From the NCBI RefSeq assembly GCF_017696085.1, contig NZ_JAAORH010000001.1:1-64000 (forward strand): a stretch of DNA of 64,000 nt, given 5' to 3'. Below the pieces are notes generated by a model, which saw nothing but the letters and a program-made list of their open reading frames with translations, was not told where the DNA came from and made no database searches. This document shows positions 58,641-64,000 of this stretch, one piece after another; position 1 is the stretch's first letter; each line of letters opens with the position of its first letter. Both the position numbers and the translations under genes were made by a program. Origin of the DNA: Prochlorococcus marinus XMU1410 (GTDB taxonomy: Bacteria > Cyanobacteriota > Cyanobacteriia > PCC-6307 > Cyanobiaceae).

Positions 58641-58778
58641 TTAGCTAGATATTTTCTTATTTTTTTTTATTTGACAACCACTATTCCATAGTTCATTGGG
58701 AAATTTTTCACCAGTGAATCTAATAACTTTTGGTTTGAGATTTATTATCAAGTCATTTAGTTTTTTATTAGATTCCAT
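58641..58778 (-). CDS. Possible small ORF (45 residues)
   Basis: ATG at 58778 opens a frame reading MESNKKLNDLIINLKPKVIR and ending CQIKKNKKISS, with TAA at 58643-58641. The composition is that of a small basic soluble protein and includes FTGEKFPNELWNSGCQ, which is richer in Phe/Trp/Cys than random AT-rich sequence would give. It lies between the reductase and tmRNA genes in a 300-base gap that otherwise holds nothing I recognise. Confidence 0.4.
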   Translation of the reverse strand: MESNKKLNDLIINLKPKVIRFTGEKFPNELWNSGCQIKKNKKISS

Positions 58779-58931
58779 TTTGCAAGATTGGATTTCTTAA
58801 TAAGATAAATTAATTTAAAACTTATCTTCTCAGTATTTATACTTATAAAATTAAAAAAATTCTTTTTAATACAAGTAATTGCAGCAATATTTACACACTC
58901 ATAAATTATCTACTACAACTTCTTAGTTATT

Positions 58932-58958
58932 TAAAAAAGTGGAGTCCTTTCAGACTCC
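58932..58958 (-). terminator. Intrinsic terminator of tmRNA
   Basis: On the minus strand GGAGTC-TGAAAG-GACTCC forms a six-pair GC-rich stem with a six-base loop (58941-58958). It is followed by AC and then a T run (58932-58938). It lies at the downstream end of the coding piece of tmRNA. Confidence 0.85.
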
Positions 58959-59210
58959 TCGTATCATTTGGTTGATAAGGCTGATATAACCCCATCTCCT
59001 TTTGGATCAAGCAGCAACTGGTGCTGTTTGACGGGAGAAACTAACGATTTTGTTAGCATTTGTGTTTTTGCTCTAACCGAGCCGGCTTCAGTCACCTTCC
59101 TTATGCTCCGTCGAAACCATTACAACCCCAAATAGTGGAGTTGAGCGGAATCGAACCGCTGTCCGAAACATCGGTTGAGATCACCTAGTCCAATTGGACA
59201 TTTATATTCT
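58941..59210 (-). ncRNA. ssrA: Circularly permuted two-piece tmRNA
   Basis: Read on the minus strand, the acceptor piece comes first. The T arm GGACAGCGGTTCGATTCCGC is followed by CAACTCCA, ending at 59136. After only six intervening bases (59135-59130) comes the 5' end of the coding piece, GGGGTTGTAATGG, from 59129. GGGGTTG pairs with CAACTCC as the seven-pair acceptor stem. The tag frame (59057-59007) encodes ANKIVSFSRQTAPVAA followed by TGA, a tag I recognise as Prochlorococcus-type. tmRNA rescues stalled ribosomes and tags the peptide for proteolysis. The 5' end of the acceptor piece is estimated. Confidence 0.95.
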
Positions 59211-59259
59211 GACAGGCAAAATGGTTATTGAATAGTTTTTTTACTAAGTTTTATCGTAT

Positions 59260-60384
59260 ATGAATGTAGTGGCATCATCTCCGGAGGGACTAGAGAAATC
59301 TTTAGCAGAAGAAATTTCAAATTTAGGCGGCTTCAATATTAATACTTATAAAAGATTTATTAATTTTGAATGTGATTTTGAAACTTTTTATAGAGTTCAT
59401 TTCTATTCAAAATTAGCTTTTCGTTTTTATAGAGAAATTGCAAGTTTTAATTGCTATGACAAGCAATCTTTATATGCGGGGGTTAGAGATTCATTTGATT
59501 GGTTAAATTGGTTGCACTTTGATAAAACGTTTAATGTTCAAGTAACTGGGAGAACATCTTCTTTAAGTCATACTCATTTCACTGCTCTAGAAGTAAAAAA
59601 TTCTATAACTGATTTGCAACAGGCAGTTTGGAGTAAACGATCAAATATTTCTCTTGATAATCCTGATTTTATAATTCATCTGCATTTAAATAATAATAAA
59701 GCAATTCTTAGTCTTCAAAGCAGCGTAGAAAGCTTACACAAAAGAGGCTATAGACCCGCAATTGGAAATGCTCCATTAAAAGAAAATTTAGCTTCTGGAT
59801 TGATAAATATGACTAAATGGAATGGCAAAGTTCCATTAATAGATTTTATGTGTGGCTCGGGAACTTTTTTAATTGAGGCAGTCAACCAATTCCTTGGAGT
59901 TCCCATAAATATTGATAAGGCATATCTTTTTGAGAATTGGCTGGACTTTAGGAAAGATATTTATCTTAATGAAAAAAATAAGGCAAAAAATAAAATTATA
60001 AATTATGAACAATTACCAACAATAATAGGGTGTGAAATTAATAAAAAGGTTTTTGAGCAGGCGAATGTAAACATATCATTAGCTGGACTCGAAAATTATA
60101 TTGAGCTTATAAATAATGATTTTTTAGCACTCCAATTAACTTGTAAACCTGGGATAGTTATATGTAATCCTCCATACGGTAAAAAATTAGGCGATGAAAA
60201 TGAATTGATTTGTTTATATGAACAAATTGGAATCTTCCTAAAGAATAATTTTGCAGGTTGGGAATTTTGGCTGCTAAGTGGAAATCCAAAACTAACAAAA
60301 TATTTGAAAATGAAATCTTCATTGAAAATTCCTGTTAGTAATGGGGGGATAGATTGTAGATGGATAAAGTATTTAATTAGGTAA
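59260..60384 (+). CDS. THUMP-domain rRNA guanine methyltransferase-like protein (RlmL N-half type)
   Basis: The 374-residue protein has an N-terminal THUMP-like region (residues 1-160; ASSPEGLEKSLAEEISNLGG, FNVQVTGRTSSLSHTHFTALEVKNSI). A UPF0020 methylase domain follows, with HKRGYRPAIGNAPLKENLASGLI, the SAM motif DFMCGSGTFLIEA and the catalytic NPPYGKKLG. It resembles the first half of RlmL, which makes m2G2445 in 23S rRNA. The second (RlmK) half is absent, which is common. Confidence 0.9.
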   Translation: MNVVASSPEGLEKSLAEEISNLGGFNINTYKRFINFECDFETFYRVHFYSKLAFRFYREIASFNCYDKQSLYAGVRDSFDWLNWLHFDKTFNVQVTGRTSSLSHTHFTALEVKNSITDLQQAVWSKRSNISLDNPDFIIHLHLNNNKAILSLQSSVESLHKRGYRPAIGNAPLKENLASGLINMTKWNGKVPLIDFMCGSGTFLIEAVNQFLGVPINIDKAYLFENWLDFRKDIYLNEKNKAKNKIINYEQLPTIIGCEINKKVFEQANVNISLAGLENYIELINNDFLALQLTCKPGIVICNPPYGKKLGDENELICLYEQIGIFLKNNFAGWEFWLLSGNPKLTKYLKMKSSLKIPVSNGGIDCRWIKYLIR

Positions 60385-60385
60385 T

Positions 60386-60787
60386 TTATTTTTTACCTAA
60401 AACGGCCTTTGTTGTCTTTCCTAAACCCTCTAATGTTTGAGGAAGATATGGTCCTTTGGCTAATTTTCCTCCAAGCTTCAAACTTAAGCCTGCAAGAAAT
60501 AAATCGATAAATATTATGATTAATAAATTATATTCAATATTCCAGTTATTATATTTCGCTAGAAAAAGATAAAAAATAATATGGATGCAAAGTAGTACTA
60601 ATAATAATAATGTGCTGCCAATTGTCAAAAATATTCCACCACTAATTAATCTTCTTTTTTCTCTATCTACTTCTTGAAGAGCTATTCTGACATGTAAATC
60701 CATCACTGAACTTGCGATGGCTGAAATTCTGGAGGCTGTATTTGCAAAGTTTTTATTTTTTGGTTTTTCCATATTATTTTTTGCCAC
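60386..60787 (-). CDS. DUF1469/YqjE-like membrane protein
   Basis: The 133-residue protein has two membrane segments (about 53-77 and 84-105). Its N-terminal helix ISAIASSVMDLHVRIALQEVDREKRRLISGG matches the usual pattern of the phage-holin-like DUF1469/YqjE family. It overlaps the 3' end of the DUF883-like gene by 14 bases. The E. coli equivalents yqjD and yqjE are also adjacent. Role not established; probably membrane-associated stress physiology. Confidence 0.75.
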   Translation of the reverse strand: MAKNNMEKPKNKNFANTASRISAIASSVMDLHVRIALQEVDREKRRLISGGIFLTIGSTLLLLVLLCIHIIFYLFLAKYNNWNIEYNLLIIIFIDLFLAGLSLKLGGKLAKGPYLPQTLEGLGKTTKAVLGKK

Positions 60788-61235
60788 TGTTTAGGAGACT
60801 TCCTATTAGTAAACCTATACCAGCTGCAATAGCAATAGATAATAGTGGTTTTTTTCTTATTGGACTTTCTATTTTTGGTCTAAGTGTATTGTTAAGCTCT
60901 TCTAATAATTCTTCTAATTGACTTTCAATAGGCTCAATTTTTTCTGATATTTCCCAATTGTTTTCTCTTATTGAATCAATGATTTCAAATATTTGGCTTT
61001 TTATTCCAATTGCTGAGGTTCCACTATGGCTAGCTATTACTTCAACTAAATCATCAATACTCCCTTTTGTGGCTTCAAGGGTTTGATGTGCAATATTAGG
61101 CCATTTTTCTTTTATTAAAGGTATTAAAATGTCAATTTTTTCAAATAACCATTTTTCCAGGATAACTTCTTTTTCAGGAAGATCAGATTTATCTTCTTTT
61201 TCTTCTACTTCTTTGGGAGGATGGTAAGTCTCCAT
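60774..61235 (-). CDS. DUF883/YqjD-like single-span membrane protein
   Basis: The 153-residue protein has a charged N-terminus and long amphipathic helices (residues 30-125). A single C-terminal membrane segment with a glycine-rich pattern follows (LLSIAIAAGIGLLIGSLL, about 130-148), preceded by RKKP. This is the layout of the YqjD/ElaB family, inner-membrane proteins reported to bind ribosomes in stationary phase in E. coli. It is first of a two-gene unit with the YqjE-like gene. Confidence 0.7.
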   Translation of the reverse strand: METYHPPKEVEEKEDKSDLPEKEVILEKWLFEKIDILIPLIKEKWPNIAHQTLEATKGSIDDLVEVIASHSGTSAIGIKSQIFEIIDSIRENNWEISEKIEPIESQLEELLEELNNTLRPKIESPIRKKPLLSIAIAAGIGLLIGSLLNSGKK

Positions 61236-61405
61236 TATTTAAACTTATTTATTTTAAGATTAGACCCTATTTTCTTAATTTGGAACCCTTATTTAAAGAA
61301 TTGTGCGATTTATATAGAATAAAAACATATAAAAGTTTATTTACATTTTATTTATCTACTCTGTTCTTTAAGAAGGTTTTGTTAAGCTATTACTGAATTT
61401 ATTAA

Positions 61406-61561
61406 ATGAGTTTAAATTTCATCATGGATATTACATTTGCATCATTAATTTTTGCATCTCGCACAATCCCTACAGATTTTGGATTAGTAGCTGCAGCTAT
61501 CGCTGGAGCTGGAAGTTTGCTATTCATTGCTTTAAGATTTGTTCCTGATGCAAGTAATTAA
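61406..61561 (+). CDS. Small single-span membrane peptide (51 residues)
   Basis: The ATG at 61406 (MSLNFIMDITFASLIFASRT) or an internal ATG at 61424 opens this frame, which ends FIALRFVPDASN. The core, FGLVAAAIAGAGSLLFIALRF, is one clear membrane span. Small single-span peptides of this length are common as photosystem accessory subunits in cyanobacteria, but I cannot match it to a named Psa or Psb protein. The long AT-rich upstream gap (61236-61405) with TATAGAAT near 61312 may contain its promoter. Confidence 0.65.
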   Translation: MSLNFIMDITFASLIFASRTIPTDFGLVAAAIAGAGSLLFIALRFVPDASN

Positions 61562-61643
61562 ATAACAGGAAACATCTCTTAGAAAATATATCTTTACTCA
61601 ACTTTGTTTTGAAAATAGATTCGATTTATTTATCAACTAGATA

Positions 61644-62006
61644 ATGAATAAATGGGTTTTGCTTGAACATAAAGTTTATTCTGCTAAAGAGATAGATATT
61701 CATTATGATTTTCTAGTTGAAAATGGGATAGATTGTTTGACTTGGAAATTTTTAAAACTACCTTTATTAAATCAAGCTTCTATAGAAATTTTTAAGCAGC
61801 CAAATCATAGGCTTTTATGGCTATCCAGGATAGAACATGAACTTTCTGAGAATAGAGGTTTAGTAAAAAGAATTGATCATGGAAAATTTAAAAATGTTTC
61901 TGATAAATTGAACTCTGAATATTATCGATTCATTTTGGATGGTGAACTTCTTTCTGGTTTGTTTGAAATTTCGGGTAATTCTTGTAGATTGAGCAAATAT
62001 TATTAA
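61644..62006 (+). CDS. Small protein resembling a LigD 3'-phosphoesterase domain
   Basis: The 120-residue protein has WVLLEHKVYS (His9), DIHYDFLVENG (His20, Asp22), LSRIEHELSE (His65) and the closing strands YRFILDGELLSGLFEI. The order and form resemble the phosphoesterase module of bacterial LigD, where an H...HYD-R-E motif and a later vEDH histidine form the metal site. The similarity is weak and based on inspection only. Spacing between the first two histidines is longer than I remember for LigD. It lies 82 bases upstream of smc on the same strand. An unrelated conserved hypothetical is the alternative. Confidence 0.5.
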   Translation: MNKWVLLEHKVYSAKEIDIHYDFLVENGIDCLTWKFLKLPLLNQASIEIFKQPNHRLLWLSRIEHELSENRGLVKRIDHGKFKNVSDKLNSEYYRFILDGELLSGLFEISGNSCRLSKYY

Positions 62007-62088
62007 TATTCATTTATAAATAAACGTAATATTTCTATTGAGAATTTTTGTAAATTAGTTATTCTTATTTAGCTATTAAGACTTGAGA

Positions 62089-64000
62089 TTGGTACATATC
62101 AATCAGGTCGAGTTTGAAAATTTTAAATCTTTTGGAGGAAATGTAAAAATTCCTCTTGAAGAAGGTTTCACGGTGGTTACGGGCCCTAACGGTTCTGGTA
62201 AAAGTAATATTTTAGATGGAATTTTATTCTGTTTAGGTCTAGCTAATAGTAGAGGGATGAGGGCTGAAAGATTACCAGATCTAATAAATAGCTCTAAAGT
62301 TAAAGAGGGTAAGTCATCAGAAACATCTGTATCAGTAAAATTTAATATTCAAGATTGGTCTCCCAGAGAGGACCTTCCGCCTTTGGAACTAGAAGAAGAA
62401 GAAATTGCCCTTCATAAAGGTCAAAAAGAATGGGTAGTTTCTAGAAAATTAAGGCTTATGCCAGGTGGTTCTTATGCTTCTACTTATACTTCCGATGGCA
62501 AACAATGCACCTTGCAACAAATACAGAGAATATTAAGAGATATTAGTGTTGATCCTGAGGGCAGCAATGTTGTTATGCAGGGTGATGTAACAAGAATAGT
62601 ATCAATGAATAATAAGGAGAGGAGAAATCTTATTGATGAATTAGCAGGAGTCGCACTTTTTGATACAAGAATAGAACAAACTAATGCAAAATTAAATGAC
62701 GTTTTCGAAAGACAAGAAAGATTTGAAATTTTAGAAAATGAATTGCAATCTAGTAAAAATAAGCTTGAAAAAGAATGTGAAAAAGCAAAGCGATATAAAG
62801 AGTTAAAGGCAAAACTATTACAAATAATGGAATTAGAGAAAGTTCTTATTTTTGAAAAACAAGTTAAACATGTTGAATCTATAGAAAAAAAAGAAAGTGA
62901 AATTGAAAAAAATAAAATTTTATTTAATAAACAAAAAGAATCTATCAGTAAAGAAATATCAGTCTTAGAAGATGCTTTAAAAATACTTGTTGATGAGCTT
63001 AAGGAGAAAGGCGAGGATAAATTGATTAAAGTGAATTCTGATATTGGAAGTATTAATTCTAGCTTGAGAGAACTTGATAGGATATCAAGTCTGAATAAAG
63101 AAGAAGGTATTAAATTACAAAAGCAGAGAGATGAAATTGCAGTTTCTAAAAGGAATATTGAGTCAGAAAAGATGAGACAAGAAAATTTCGATGATAATTT
63201 TTTAAATCAAATGAACTTGCAAATTGATGATCTCACTTTAAAACACAAACTATCTCGAAAAAAACTTTCTGATGCGGCTGGAGAATCTGGAGAATTCTCA
63301 AAACAAAGTATCAAATTAAATGCTGAGCTTGAAAGTATCAAAAATCAAATTAATCCTTTGGAAATAAAAAAAAGGAAAATTGAAGAAGAAACTATTCAAA
63401 ATAATATACAAAAAGATGAGATATTGTCACAGATCGAATCCTTAGACTTAGAAAAGCAGAAACTTTTTCAGGGAAATCAAAGCAAAAAAGAGACATCCGA
63501 TACAAAGAATAAAAACTTGGTAAGTAATAGCGCAGAAATTAATTCTTTAAAAAATGAAATTGATTTATTAATTAAAACTAAATCTAGGCTAAATAACGAG
63601 CAATTAAGGCTTGAAAAGGATTTATCTAGATTCGAAAGCAGGAAGGAAGCTTTAAACGAATCTAGAGGTTCATATGCTCTAAGAATTCTCTTAGAGGCAG
63701 GGTTAGAGGGTATACATGGTTATGTAGCTCAACTTGGAGAGGTCAGTGAGAAAAATAGATATGCATTAGAAATTGCTGCTGGAAATAGGTTAGGACAAAT
63801 TGTTGTTGATAATGATCATATTGCTGCAAAAGCAATTGAAATTCTTAAAAAGAAGAAAGCGGGAAGATTAACTTTTTTACCTTTAAATAGAATTAAAAGT
63901 CAAAAAAAGAATTATGCAATTTCAAGATTTGAAAATAACAGGGAGAATGGATTTATTGATAAAGCTATTAATCTAATTACTTTTGATGAAATTTATTCAG
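62089..64000 (+). CDS. smc: Chromosome segregation protein SMC (5' part, runs off the window)
   Basis: The open frame continues to the window edge and gives the first 637 residues. The start is TTG at 62089 (then VHINQVEFENFKSFGG); another TTG two codons earlier at 62083 is possible. The Walker A motif VVTGPNGSGKSNILDGILF lies near residue 30. It is followed by the head features (QGDVTRIVSMNNKERR, IDELAGVALFDTR) and a long coiled-coil arm. The hinge begins near residue 520 (SYALRILLEAGLEGIHGYVAQLG). SMC compacts and aligns chromosomes. Confidence 0.95.
   Translation, partial: MVHINQVEFENFKSFGGNVKIPLEEGFTVVTGPNGSGKSNILDGILFCLGLANSRGMRAERLPDLINSSKVKEGKSSETSVSVKFNIQDWSPREDLPPLELEEEEIALHKGQKEWVVSRKLRLMPGGSYASTYTSDGKQCTLQQIQRILRDISVDPEGSNVVMQGDVTRIVSMNNKERRNLIDELAGVALFDTRIEQTNAKLNDVFERQERFEILENELQSSKNKLEKECEKAKRYKELKAKLLQIMELEKVLIFEKQVKHVESIEKKESEIEKNKILFNKQKESISKEISVLEDALKILVDELKEKGEDKLIKVNSDIGSINSSLRELDRISSLNKEEGIKLQKQRDEIAVSKRNIESEKMRQENFDDNFLNQMNLQIDDLTLKHKLSRKKLSDAAGESGEFSKQSIKLNAELESIKNQINPLEIKKRKIEEETIQNNIQKDEILSQIESLDLEKQKLFQGNQSKKETSDTKNKNLVSNSAEINSLKNEIDLLIKTKSRLNNEQLRLEKDLSRFESRKEALNESRGSYALRILLEAGLEGIHGYVAQLGEVSEKNRYALEIAAGNRLGQIVVDNDHIAAKAIEILKKKKAGRLTFLPLNRIKSQKKNYAISRFENNRENGFIDKAINLITFDEIYS

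Overview
The window is chromosomal DNA from a marine picocyanobacterium, almost certainly a high-light Prochlorococcus. The base composition is very AT-rich, genes are tightly packed with frequent TTG/GTG starts, and cyanobacterial markers are present: a Flv1/Flv3-type flavodiiron pair, a GapB/Gap2-type GAPDH, CbiD, a lumenal-type cyclophilin, and a permuted two-piece tmRNA whose tag peptide I recognise as the Prochlorococcus type. The order dnaN, PRC-barrel protein, purL, purF, topoisomerase A subunit is the conventional start of Prochlorococcus genome numbering. Species and clade are inferred from recall and were not searched.

Layout. 0-6 kb (+): dnaN, PRC-barrel protein, purL, purF. 6-10 kb (-): ParC/GyrA-like subunit, TPR protein, queG. 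10-16 kb (+): DUF502 membrane protein, nusB, ftsY, PP2C phosphatase, argH. 16-21 kb: Gly-rich RRM protein, dusA-like gene (-), exported-type msrB, grpE-dnaJ-tusA-like-rsgA. 21-24 kb (-): ybaB, murB, murC. 24-30 kb: gap2, thiL and cyclophilin (-), efp-accB, pdxA and an epimerase-like gene (-). 30-38 kb: small or hypothetical genes, HNH nuclease, AbrB fragment-like protein, class V aminotransferase, cbiD, guaA, a Cas4/RecB-like nuclease, two more hypotheticals. 38-54 kb: ftsI-type PBP, flavin reductase plus two flavodiiron proteins, alaS, speA, ndk, thiO-like oxidase, gatB, coaE, argJ. 54-57.6 kb is the only clearly accessory stretch: two paralogous genes with a YadA-like anchor, a 330-base non-coding stretch with TGTGATTA repeats, a small membrane protein and an orphan ParA-like ATPase. 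57.6-64 kb: aldo/keto reductase, tmRNA (-), RNA methylase, a YqjD/YqjE-like membrane pair (-), a small membrane peptide, a small protein resembling a LigD phosphoesterase domain, and the 5' part of smc running off the end.

Most of the window is housekeeping: replication, purine, arginine and cofactor synthesis, chaperones, cell wall, translation. The most interesting region is around 54-56.7 kb. A 30-base segment at 56647-56676 encodes exactly the same last nine residues plus stop as argJ (53939-53968), with different synonymous codons, in the same orientation. The two argJ tails bracket the two surface-anchor genes, which suggests that this 2.7-kb block was inserted at the 3' end of argJ. 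The two anchor proteins have nearly identical 101-residue anchor domains, divergent N-terminal parts, and an unusual coiled-coil tail after the anchor.

No tRNA, rRNA, CRISPR array, transposase or integrase was seen.
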